The position numbers and the translations under genes were made by a program. Below are positions 1 to 6,151 of a stretch of 6,151 nucleotides of DNA, piece by piece (position 1 is the first letter of the stretch; every line of letters begins with the position of its first letter). The DNA is from Methanocorpusculum sp. (GTDB lineage: Archaea; Halobacteriota; Methanomicrobia; Methanomicrobiales; Methanocorpusculaceae). The notes beneath the pieces were generated by a model. The model worked only from the letters and a program-made list of their open reading frames with translations, made no database searches and had not been told where the DNA came from. The stretch covers positions 1 through 6,151 of the forward strand of contig DALTWR010000061.1 of the NCBI GenBank assembly GCA_029986975.1, in the 5' to 3' direction.

Positions 1-1702
1 GGATGTAAAACGGCATCAGATTTACAACAATACTTGATACAAATGAGGTCAGCTGAAGGAACTTTCCGGGACCAAACACCTGTACATCTTTGCAGTCTCC
101 AACAGCCGCACCTACTTCTGCAGGTGATAAGTCAGTTTCCGCTTTTTCTACAGCATCGAGGACAAACGGCACAAGTTCTTCGGCAGAAACAGCCATGCCC
201 ACAGGGTTTGTGCCGGAGAAGAGATTTACCACATGAGAGTCTGTCGTCATAATCTCACACTCATCAAATCCTTTTGCAAGAACAGCGTCGCGGAGCACAT
301 CACGTGTTCCCGCCTTCACATTGTTTCCGTCAAAGAGGACATACGCGGTCTTTGTCTCTCCTGCCTTTACCACAAAAGCAATCAGCCCGGTATCTCCGAA
401 TCCCTGCGAGCGGTCATAGGGAAGAGGTATCTGACAAACACCTGCGGAAAGAGGCAGCAGTTCTGCATGCTCCATCTTTTCAGTAGCATCTGCAGCGCCC
501 GACAAATATTCGTTTCCGATAACTGTTGAGGGATAGATGATTTTTGTCTCCTTGTGCATACAGTTGTGTGCATCGACAAAACCGACATGGCGGTAGCGGG
601 ATTTTGCATCCCCCATCACAATTCTTCCAAGCGAGTAGTCCATGTCCTCTGTCATCTCAGGAGACCGTGTTGTAACCATCAGAAGAGAGTCGCCGAACTT
701 CTGTGAAAGAATTGAGACAGAACCGAATCTGCTTCTGACAGGGGAACTTGCGCCGTTTGAATAGAATCCGGCAGACATTTCCTCCTCTGCTCTGCTTTTG
801 CGGATGGCATCTGCAATTTTTACCGTTTCGTTGTTGGAAATCAGATTAAGGTCATGAGATGCACAGCCGTGAGATACCAGAACCGTTGCTTCATCTTTGA
901 ACTCATTGTAGAGCAGATTCGGGAAGTTGCTGCCGCCGATGTCTGCAAGCGGTCCGGGGTGAAGGTTTGGCACAACAAACCAGATGTCTTTTTTACCGGT
1001 TCGTTTGAAGAAGAACGTTGTTTCCGGAACGGTTGCACTTTCACTGATGGTTCTAAGATATGACTCCATCTCGTTTGTGCCGTTTGTGATGTGCCCGATA
1101 TAGACATTGACAAACTGCATGGCTATAAGCCCTGTTCCGCGTTTTAACGGCTTGTCAAACTGTCTGAGATAAATAATCGTTACCACGTAGAATAGAACAA
1201 AGGAAACTCCTGCAGGAATTAAAGCGGCAACTCCTCCGATGAAATACACCGCTGCAAACTGGAATACGGAAGGGAGAATTGCGGCGAATGCAATCTTCGG
1301 CGTATGATAATCTACGACTGCTGTCAGAATAAATACCCGAAGCGAGAGAGTAAATCCTGCTGCGACAATGTAGGCAAAGAGCAAATCGAAGACCGGGATT
1401 AAAGCGAGGAGAAGGAACGGGAGCGTGAATAGCGTGCTGGCAAGTCCAAGAAGCCCTGCACGGTTCCAGGTAAATTTCTGGTAGCAGTTTGCCGTGAGCG
1501 GGACTGTTGTCAGAACTACAATCATCTGAGGAACAGCGATGGCGATACCAACACCTGCCGGGGCAGTGTTCGTCAGATATATGATGAGTTCTATAAGTGC
1601 CCCTGCTGCAGCTATGAGTAAGAGTGACACCCACCATGGCGGCGCTTTGAACACATATTTGGTGAGATTTTCAAGCTGCAGATCACGTACTTTTATTTTC
1701 AT
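1..1702 (-). CDS. DUF2070 family archaeal membrane protein (3' end beyond the left edge)
   Basis: An open frame runs from an ATG at 1702 to the left edge with no stop, giving 567 residues; spot checks along its length show no frameshift. Family recognition (DUF2070, archaeal membrane proteins of about 600 residues, function unknown) comes from memory of the family. The N-terminal part shows about six hydrophobic helices, roughly residues 23-43, 51-71, 83-103, 105-128, 137-155 and 158-178. A soluble domain follows from about residue 190 to 550. A further hydrophobic stretch begins near 553 (FVSSIVVNLMPFYI), so probably only a C-terminal membrane segment of some tens of residues is missing. The soluble domain carries His/Asp motifs: HPGP (248-251), HGCASHD (278-284), DAHN with a nearby His (D377, H379, H383) and TDSH (D488, H490). 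These would suit a metal site, but that is inference. The start is fixed by AGGAG four bases upstream. It lies 98 bases downstream of the Dph6-like gene on the same strand. Confidence 0.9.
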   Translation of the reverse strand, partial: MKIKVRDLQLENLTKYVFKAPPWWVSLLLIAAAGALIELIIYLTNTAPAGVGIAIAVPQMIVVLTTVPLTANCYQKFTWNRAGLLGLASTLFTLPFLLLALIPVFDLLFAYIVAAGFTLSLRVFILTAVVDYHTPKIAFAAILPSVFQFAAVYFIGGVAALIPAGVSFVLFYVVTIIYLRQFDKPLKRGTGLIAMQFVNVYIGHITNGTNEMESYLRTISESATVPETTFFFKRTGKKDIWFVVPNLHPGPLADIGGSNFPNLLYNEFKDEATVLVSHGCASHDLNLISNNETVKIADAIRKSRAEEEMSAGFYSNGASSPVRSRFGSVSILSQKFGDSLLMVTTRSPEMTEDMDYSLGRIVMGDAKSRYRHVGFVDAHNCMHKETKIIYPSTVIGNEYLSGAADATEKMEHAELLPLSAGVCQIPLPYDRSQGFGDTGLIAFVVKAGETKTAYVLFDGNNVKAGTRDVLRDAVLAKGFDECEIMTTDSHVVNLFSGTNPVGMAVSAEELVPFVLDAVEKAETDLSPAEVGAAVGDCKDVQVFGPGKFLQLTSFVSSIVVNLMPFYI

Positions 1703-1706
1703 ATAT

Positions 1707-1711
1707 CTCCT
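1707..1711 (-). promoter_or_regulatory. Shine-Dalgarno site of the DUF2070 gene
   Basis: On the minus strand AGGAG lies four bases before the ATG at 1702. It is the clearest ribosome binding site in the window and settles the DUF2070 start. The Dph6-like, kinase and pentapeptide genes have no comparable site. Confidence 0.75.
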
Positions 1712-1747
1712 GTTATACTGCCCGGTCTTCTTATTTGGGATAATTGA

Positions 1748-1778
1748 CTTAATATATTGTCTCTCGAGAGATATTAAG
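1748..1778 (-). promoter_or_regulatory. Nested palindrome overlapping a probable TATA box
   Basis: The 98-base gap between the Dph6-like and DUF2070 genes contains a perfect 10-base palindrome, CTCTCGAGAG (1761-1770). It is flanked by 8-base inverted arms: CTTAATAT (1748-1755) and ATATTAAG (1771-1778), with an asymmetric five-base spacer on one side. AATATATT at 1751-1758 could be the archaeal TATA box for the DUF2070 gene. Transcription starting about 25 bases further on (near 1728) would give a short leader that includes the ribosome binding site. The purine-rich half of the palindrome sits where a BRE is expected. The arms are visible in the sequence; promoter and operator roles are inferred. 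It could instead act as an RNA hairpin at the end of the upstream gene, although no T tract follows. Confidence 0.45.
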
Positions 1779-1800
1779 CATCTTATGAATCAGCATGCCT

Positions 1801-2469
1801 TTACCAGAACCGTTCATAGGTAACTTTCCCAGTCATGGCGGTACATTCTATCTTCATGCCGCAAGCCAAAACGGGTGAGGAGAAAAAGGGTGCGTTAAAG
1901 ACGAGCGACTCATACTCTCCGCCTTCTCCTGCGATATTGATTCTCCGCTTCTTTTCAACTGATTTCAGGACAAGAATGAGTTTATCATCAATGCGTTTTC
2001 CAAGAACATTTTCTCCGAGCCCGTCTGCTGCAGTTACTACAATTCTTGCATCAAGGAGTTGTGACACCTCACGTATGACATCGTCAGGAGACATGCCCCA
2101 GAGCGGCGCATAGAGAGCGAGATTTAGAGCATCGCAGATTGCTGCGATACGGGATCTCTGATACTCTGATGCGATAGCGCCAGTTACGATTCCTTCGATG
2201 CCGTATGTGTCACGCACGTTTTTGATTCCAGACATCAGGTCGTCTAATTCTGCTTCTTTTTCACCTTTGGTATAAACAGGAACATACAGCATGCCGGCTC
2301 GCTCTGCCATCACAGGAACGGCTGCCAGATTTGCCGAGTGAAACATGTATGACTCGGTGTTTTCCGGGACTGCTGTTATCATCACAGGAACAGTATGCCC
2401 TGCATCAAGTGCTTTATGGATAGCGAGAATTGAGTCTTTTCCGCCGGAGGTAAGTGATGCTAATTTCAT
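1801..2469 (-). CDS. dph6: Dph6-type diphthine--ammonia ligase (PP-loop ATPase, DUF71 family)
   Basis: This 222-residue protein matches archaeal members of the DUF71/Dph6 family. The eukaryotic homologue performs the last step of diphthamide synthesis: ATP-dependent amidation of diphthine on translation elongation factor 2. The archaeal role is assigned by homology. Visible motifs are the PP-loop SGGKDS at residues 8-13 (adenylation, N-type ATP pyrophosphatase fold), GAIASEYQRSRI at 97-108, PLWG at 122-125, and the family signature GEGGEYESLVFNAPF at 181-195. The length is normal for the short archaeal form, which lacks the RidA-like extension of the yeast protein. The ATG is nine bases after the stop of the upstream kinase gene. 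There is no good Shine-Dalgarno sequence (only AACCGGT), so translation is probably coupled to the kinase within one operon. No frameshift or missing motif was seen. A related PP-loop function on another substrate cannot be excluded. Confidence 0.87.
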   Translation of the reverse strand: MKLASLTSGGKDSILAIHKALDAGHTVPVMITAVPENTESYMFHSANLAAVPVMAERAGMLYVPVYTKGEKEAELDDLMSGIKNVRDTYGIEGIVTGAIASEYQRSRIAAICDALNLALYAPLWGMSPDDVIREVSQLLDARIVVTAADGLGENVLGKRIDDKLILVLKSVEKKRRINIAGEGGEYESLVFNAPFFSSPVLACGMKIECTAMTGKVTYERFW

Positions 2470-2478
2470 ACCGGTTAC

Positions 2479-3377
2479 TTAAATCAGTTCCCCAAACGCG
2501 GATTCATACCGTTCTGTCATACGGTTCCAGTCGGGAAGATTTGTCTGCGTGCCGATTTTTTCCACCGCGAATGATGATACTACGGCTCCTACTCTGCAGG
2601 CGGTACTCATAGAGTATCCTTTTTTCACCGCGGTAAAAAGCCCTGCACGATATGCATCTCCTGCACCTGTCGGGTCTTTTGCATCAACAGTGACTGAGGG
2701 GATTATCTCTTTTTCTCTGATGTTTCCTGAGTAGAGGGAGCTTCCCTTTTTTCCTTCGGTAATGATTGCGCAGGGGATTTTTGCGATGATGTCTTCCGGA
2801 GACAAGTCCGTTGTCTCCTGCATGATGGAGAGTTCAAAGTTGTTGCAGATAAGAAGGTCGATATTTTCAAACAGGGTTTCAAGTTCTTCTTTTGTGTAGT
2901 ACTTAACGTCCTGCCCCGGGTCAAGAGATGCGAAGGCGGCGTTCTTTGCTGCTTTTATGTTGTATGCGGCATCACCTGTTGCCATGTGCAGAAAAGCACG
3001 TTTTGGCGGCTCTGCTGTCTGAAAAGCCTGTCCCGCCCCCCATTCGAAGTAAGTTATCTGGTCTCCTGCGAGATTGTTTACCATAAATGCCGTAGAGCAG
3101 TTCTCTGAATCGCAGTGATAGAGATGGGTTTTTACGCCGGCTTTTACAAGATGTTTTTCGTAGGGGGAGTCTGCGAAGTCTTTGCCGACAGCAGATATGA
3201 GTTCTGCGTTTCCGCCGAGCTTGGCAATCCCCACAGCGATGTTTGCTGCACCGCCTCCAAAGTAGTGTTCGCGGGAGACGATTCTGCGGGATGCTCCTTT
3301 CGGGGAAATTCATCGACGGTGATGATGATGTCGTTGCAGAGATGGCCTGTTACTGAGATACATTGTTCTGACTGCAT
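2479..3377 (-). CDS. PfkB/ribokinase-family carbohydrate or nucleoside kinase, interrupted by a one-base frameshift
   Basis: Two overlapping frames together encode one kinase. The first, from ATG 3377, gives ISVTGHLCNDIIITVDEFP and then runs out of homology. The second gives GASRRIVSREHYFGGGAANI and continues to the stop at 2479. Adding one base to the CCCC run (minus strand of 3302-3305) joins them as ...VDEFPPKGASRR... in a 299-residue protein, a normal PfkB length. Numbered on the joined protein, the motifs are GGGAAN (41-46, substrate side), NNFE (179-182, the NxxE motif) and DPTGAGD (235-241), with D241 the expected catalytic base. An in-frame TAA six codons before ATG 3377 supports that start; no strong ribosome site is visible. 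The GTG at 3234 could start only a fragment lacking the GGGAAN region. The family phosphorylates sugars or nucleosides with ATP. The true substrate cannot be read here, though an archaeal nucleoside kinase of the MJ0406 type is possible. The Dph6-like gene follows after nine bases. Whether the lesion is real or a sequencing error is open. Confidence 0.85.
3302..3305 (-). other. Probable frameshift site in the PfkB kinase gene
   Basis: The plus strand reads GGGG here (CCCC in the coding sense). Upstream kinase homology is in one frame and downstream homology in another, and the downstream frame is closed by a TGA at 3310-3312 just before the run. The indel therefore lies at or very near this run. 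Five bases instead of four would restore a continuous kinase. Confidence 0.8.
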
Positions 3378-3541
3378 AGTATTCTTGTCTTCTTACATGT
3401 TGGAAGGGATATGAGATAATGATTATGGGGTAATCCTGTGCTGTGTTCTTTGGTAAAGCAGATGTGATTATTCCGCCCCTCTTTTTGACCATGGATTTTG
3501 TATCTCATAGCGGAAATTGATTACTAAAATCGAGAGGTCTC
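3378..3541. other. Intergenic region upstream of the kinase gene
   Basis: No supported gene lies here. The only notable element is a small perfect palindrome, ATAATGATTAT (3416-3426), about 40 bases before the kinase start. On the minus strand this A/T-rich patch is in range for an archaeal TATA element giving a very short leader, but it matches the consensus poorly. A 60-codon frame starting at 3492 overlaps the kinase in another frame and resembles nothing known. Confidence 0.35.
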
Positions 3542-3569
3542 AAAAGTAAAACCCCGGTTTCAAAAGGGG
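3542..3569 (-). terminator. Candidate terminator after the pentapeptide-repeat gene
   Basis: About 20 bases past the stop of the pentapeptide gene, the minus strand has a short hairpin: CCCC pairs with GGGG across a 10-base interval that can itself form a TTT/AAA stem. TTTTACTTTT follows immediately. A GC stem plus T tract fits termination of the leftward transcript, but the stem is short. Confidence 0.4.
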
Positions 3570-3589
3570 CTGAATAGTTACCAATAAAC

Positions 3590-5884
3590 TTATTGTGACC
3601 TTGTCTGGAACATCACCGCAAATCTCGTAACCAAAGCAGCGAGAATAAAATACCCCAGAACCACATGAACTAATACGCACAGCATCGGGAAAAAGTCCAG
3701 ACTCCATGTCGCCATATCAGTGATACTGAAAATAATCATCACAGACTGCATAAACCCAAGAATCGGATGAGCCGTACTGAGGAATAACACAGGATCTGCG
3801 CCGCCAACTGATGTAATCGCCGGAATCACACAGACATAAATAAACGTGAAGAAGACATTTAAGAAAATAAACGAAAGGACAATAGGCAAAGTCCGGCTTC
3901 CATAGTCAGATATCTTCCAGAAAATCTTTACCGGAATATTAATGACAATATCTTCTAACAGCTGACCAAGTCCTTTCAGAAGAGCCAGCAAGGGATTGTT
4001 TCTGAACTCCTTTTTCCAGAAGGAAAAACGCTTCGCTGTCTTTCGTTTGAATGTCTGCATCCGTTTTGAAAATGCAGGTGAACCTGCGGCATACTTTTCT
4101 CTTGGCTCTATCGGCTCCATCTCCGGAACCTTGCCGGAGACCAGCGCAAGCCATGAGATAAATTTCCGCTTTGAAATCCAGTCATCCCACCAGATTTTTC
4201 TGACATTTCTCATAAGCTGACTCTGCAGTTTCGGCTCGATTCGGATACCGCCTAAGCCCACGCCGGTAAAGTCAGTGTTTCCATCAGTAAGACAGTCGGT
4301 AATAACCGTTCGTCCGTCAACACTAGCCAGATGGAATAAAGCCCCCATTATATTTGAGTGGCGAATCTTTGCACCGTCAAGATATGCTTCCGATAAATCC
4401 GCACCGAAAAGATTCGTTTCAGAAAAGTCCGAATCCTTTAAGTCCGCCCAGCTTAAATCAGCATTTTCTAAATTCGCTTTCCAGAAGACACTCTTTTTGA
4501 CATCAGTGCCGCGGAATACCGCATCAGTCAGATTTGCTGCATAGAAGTTTGCTGATGAAGCTGCGGCAAGGCTTACATCCGCCTTTGTCAGATTCGCCTC
4601 AGATAAATCTGCTTTCACAAGGACAGCCTCAACAAGATATGTGTTGGCTAAATCAGAGCCGCAAAGTACAGCCTCGTGCAGAATTGCCGAATGGAAAGAG
4701 ACACCTTCCGCGCGGCAGTTTTTCAGATTTGCCTTTGTTAAATCAGCACCTTCAAAGACAGCACCTGATATATCAGCCCCTTCAAAATTGACGCCGCGAA
4801 GTTCTGCCATCGAAAAGTCCGCGCCGGAAAGTACTGCACCGGTAAAGTCAGCGCCGGAAAGGTCAGCTTTTCTAAAGTCTGCACCGGAAAAGTCGGCATT
4901 TTTCATATTTGCTTTGATGAACACTGCACCGGCAAGTTTTGCCCCTCCGAACTTTGCATCAGCAAAGTCTGTTCCTGAAAACTTTGCCCGCGTAAAGTCT
5001 GCCTCTGCTGCGTCAGCACGCCTCAGGTCAGCTTTTTCAAATGATGAATCAGCAAACTTTGCCTTCTTCAGATTCGCTGCCTCAAGACATGCGCCGGAAA
5101 ACTCTGATGCAGAATAATCTGCGCCTGAGAGGTTTGCGCTGGTAAAATCAGTGTGCACACACTTGGACTGATTTGCTTTTACTCTTAAAAGGGAGGTCTT
5201 GACGCATTTTGCTCCTGAAAAATCCGCTTCACGTAAATCTGAGTCAGTTAAATCCGCTTCTTTAAAGGATGAATCGCAGAATACTGCGCTGCGAAGGTCA
5301 GACTCGGCAAGTTTTGCCCCCATGAAGTCAGATTCGGTAAACGATCCTTCACGGAAATCCCCGGACTGAATACTGGCCAGAGAAAAGTTTACCTCTTTTC
5401 CTTTGGCGCGGAAGAATCCTGCATCATCAAGGGTTGCCTCTCTGAAATCGGCTCTGTCCAGCTTTGTTTCCTTTAACTCAGCCTGCTCCAGATTTGCGCT
5501 GCGCAAATCTGCATCACTGAGTACTGCCGAGGTAAAGGATGCATCCAGAAGGTCTGCGCCGAAGAATGATGCATGGTCTAATACTGCATTGTCAAAGACA
5601 GCGCCTGCAAGCTGTGATTTATAGAATGAGACACGCGAAAGGTTTCCTGAAGAGAGATCTATTCCCGGAAGAGATAAGGAAGAAAAGTCTGCTCCTTCAA
5701 GTTCTGCTGAGCCGTGTGCGGGGCGTCCGATAGTATTTCCCTGATATATGCTGGTATATGCTGTTGTTGCTGACTCTAACTGATTATTCCATTCGCTGAA
5801 ATCCCGTTTTTTTACGCAGGAAACGATGCAGTCATATTGTGTCTGGTCGAACTGCCTTGCTGCGCCTTCCTCTTCCTTATCCAT
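3590..5884 (-). CDS. Pentapeptide-repeat protein with C-terminal two-helix ion-channel-like pore module
   Basis: The protein has 764 residues. Residues 1-55 are a non-repeat cap with a DFSEWNNQ motif (28-35). Residues about 60-524 are a continuous A(D/N)LXX array whose centre positions (L/F) fall every fifth residue from L62 to V522 without a register break. Such arrays fold as a right-handed quadrilateral beta-helix. Residues 538-570 (TDFTGVGLGG, then WWDDW) form a linker. Residues 607-628 are strongly basic, and 630-658 look amphipathic. The membrane part has a helix at about 666-690 after SDYGSRTLP, a re-entrant pore-like segment at about 704-731 and a last helix at about 732-758 ending in GYFILAALVTRFAVMF. 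This layout matches bacterial and archaeal pentapeptide proteins fused to a two-TM K+-channel-type pore (family knowledge from memory). Here the glycine filter is replaced by TWSLDF, so K+ selectivity is doubtful. Ligand and biological role are unknown. ATG 5884 is the only plausible start; it lacks a ribosome site and may be leaderless. The gene appears to be transcribed alone. Confidence 0.9.
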   Translation of the reverse strand: MDKEEEGAARQFDQTQYDCIVSCVKKRDFSEWNNQLESATTAYTSIYQGNTIGRPAHGSAELEGADFSSLSLPGIDLSSGNLSRVSFYKSQLAGAVFDNAVLDHASFFGADLLDASFTSAVLSDADLRSANLEQAELKETKLDRADFREATLDDAGFFRAKGKEVNFSLASIQSGDFREGSFTESDFMGAKLAESDLRSAVFCDSSFKEADLTDSDLREADFSGAKCVKTSLLRVKANQSKCVHTDFTSANLSGADYSASEFSGACLEAANLKKAKFADSSFEKADLRRADAAEADFTRAKFSGTDFADAKFGGAKLAGAVFIKANMKNADFSGADFRKADLSGADFTGAVLSGADFSMAELRGVNFEGADISGAVFEGADLTKANLKNCRAEGVSFHSAILHEAVLCGSDLANTYLVEAVLVKADLSEANLTKADVSLAAASSANFYAANLTDAVFRGTDVKKSVFWKANLENADLSWADLKDSDFSETNLFGADLSEAYLDGAKIRHSNIMGALFHLASVDGRTVITDCLTDGNTDFTGVGLGGIRIEPKLQSQLMRNVRKIWWDDWISKRKFISWLALVSGKVPEMEPIEPREKYAAGSPAFSKRMQTFKRKTAKRFSFWKKEFRNNPLLALLKGLGQLLEDIVINIPVKIFWKISDYGSRTLPIVLSFIFLNVFFTFIYVCVIPAITSVGGADPVLFLSTAHPILGFMQSVMIIFSITDMATWSLDFFPMLCVLVHVVLGYFILAALVTRFAVMFQTRSQ
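4821..4895 (-). repeat. Near-identical 15-base tandem units within the pentapeptide gene
   Basis: Five successive 15-base units are closely similar at the DNA level, with cores GCGCCGGAAAG, GCACCGGTAAAG and GCACCGGAAAAG on the plus strand; the fourth is more diverged. Each encodes three codons of one pentapeptide plus two of the next (about residues 331-355, SGADF-type units). DNA similarity this strong in only part of the array suggests recent local duplication of 15- or 30-base units. Confidence 0.6.
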
Positions 5885-6059
5885 ATCTATATTATTGTTT
5901 TTCTGTGAAGATATTGTTTCTCTTCCATACTGTTTTGAGTGAATGATGTTTTAACAGATAGACCGTGGAATAGATGATCTGTTTGAAATTCTGTGGTGTG
6001 TAAACGTGCGGAAATCATCTGCCGTGAAGTGTTCTCTTAATCCGACTATGATAAAATTG
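5885..6059 (-). promoter_or_regulatory. Leader/promoter region of the pentapeptide-channel gene
   Basis: No open frame with credible protein content was found on either strand. On the minus strand CAATATC around 5910-5916 is a weak TATA-like element. Counting about 26 bases on puts the transcript start almost at the ATG (5884), which fits the missing Shine-Dalgarno sequence and would make the message leaderless. This is inference, as the match to the archaeal TATA consensus is poor. Confidence 0.3.
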
Positions 6060-6093
6060 AAAAAAACTCCGTGAGAGGGATTTCTCTCTCATG
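6060..6093 (-). terminator. Hairpin plus T-tract terminator for a gene to the right
   Basis: On the minus strand CATGAGAG (6093-6086) can pair with CTCTCACG (6077-6070), including one G-T wobble, around an eight-base loop. GAG and then seven T residues (6066-6060) follow, and another TTTT comes shortly after. This is the strongest terminator-like element in the window. It would end a leftward transcript entering from beyond 6151 and separate it from the pentapeptide gene. Confidence 0.6.
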
Positions 6094-6120
6094 AATAGAC
6101 ATCTCTATGATAGTACATTT

Positions 6121-6151
6121 TTACTCAAACAAACTGTCATCATCAATATAC
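6121..6151 (-). CDS. Possible C-terminal end of an upstream gene (partial)
   Basis: Entering from the right edge, one minus-strand frame reads YIDDDSLFE and then a TAA at 6121-6123. An acidic tail is a common protein ending, and the strong terminator starts only about 28 bases further on, so a real gene end is plausible. The other two frames also hit stops (one at once, one at about 6107), so this fragment alone cannot prove a gene. No function can be assigned. Confidence 0.35.
   Translation of the reverse strand, partial: YIDDDSLFE

Noticed and set aside
233..529. 98-codon plus-strand frame
   Set aside because: It lies antisense to the soluble domain of DUF2070 and has no recognisable motifs or ribosome site.
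1155..1637. 160-codon minus-strand frame
   Set aside because: It is a shifted frame inside the DUF2070 gene. Its composition (many Ser, Arg, Cys, His) is unlike a real protein, while the DUF2070 frame gives clear membrane helices.
3115..3414. 99-codon plus-strand frame
   Set aside because: It is antisense to the kinase. The kinase homology on the other strand, even split by the frameshift, is decisive.
3310..3492. 60-codon minus-strand frame upstream of and overlapping the kinase
   Set aside because: It runs out of frame over the kinase N-terminus, ends in a chance His/Arg run from the GATGATGATG sequence, and lacks a ribosome site.
4641..5117. 158-codon plus-strand frame with KSAPE-like periodicity
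   Set aside because: It is the antisense image of the pentapeptide array. The 15-base period of the real gene creates a pseudo-repeat in the opposite strand, and the minus-strand frame has far better protein content.
5972..6020. 7-base inverted repeat AGATGAT / ATCATCT with a 35-base spacer
   Set aside because: It is short, widely spaced and of a kind expected by chance in this AT-rich leader.
1..6151. tRNA, rRNA, CRISPR array, insertion sequence or defence island
   Set aside because: I saw no cloverleaf-like or rRNA-like sequence, no spaced direct repeats outside the pentapeptide gene, and no transposase or nuclease motifs.

Overview
The window reads as archaeal chromosome, most likely from a methanogen of the Methanomicrobiales (Methanocorpusculum-like). 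This rests on a DUF2070 membrane protein (an archaeal family), an archaeal diphthamide-type PP-loop ATPase, TATA-type rather than -35/-10 promoter sequence, and T-tract terminators. The lineage is inferred from protein families and not proven. All credible genes lie on the minus strand, so the region is transcribed from right to left.

In transcription order: (1) 6121-6151 may hold the last ten codons (including the stop) of a gene entering from the right edge, followed by a hairpin plus T-tract terminator at 6060-6093. (2) 5885-6059 is non-coding leader or promoter sequence. (3) 3590-5884 encodes a 764-residue pentapeptide-repeat protein. About 93 uninterrupted pentapeptides (residues about 60-524) form a predicted right-handed beta-helix. 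It is joined by a linker and a basic segment to a C-terminal two-helix, pore-loop membrane module related to K+-channel pore domains, in which the glycine selectivity filter is missing. (4) 3378-3589 is intergenic, with a weak terminator and a small palindrome. (5) 2479-3377 is a PfkB/ribokinase-family kinase gene. It is interrupted by an apparent one-base deletion in a G4 run (3302-3305); restoring one base gives a normal 299-residue kinase. (6) 1801-2469, nine bases downstream, is a Dph6-type diphthine-ammonia ligase homologue. (7) 1703-1800 carries an unusual nested palindrome over a probable TATA box and a good ribosome binding site. (8) 1-1702 is the first 567 codons of a DUF2070 membrane protein that runs off the left edge.

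The kinase and the Dph6-like gene look like one transcription unit, and the DUF2070 gene may have its own promoter. The pentapeptide-channel gene appears to be a separate unit flanked by terminator-like sequences. The most notable items are the altered channel filter on a very long unbroken beta-helix, the kinase frameshift, and the His/Asp motif set in the DUF2070 soluble domain.
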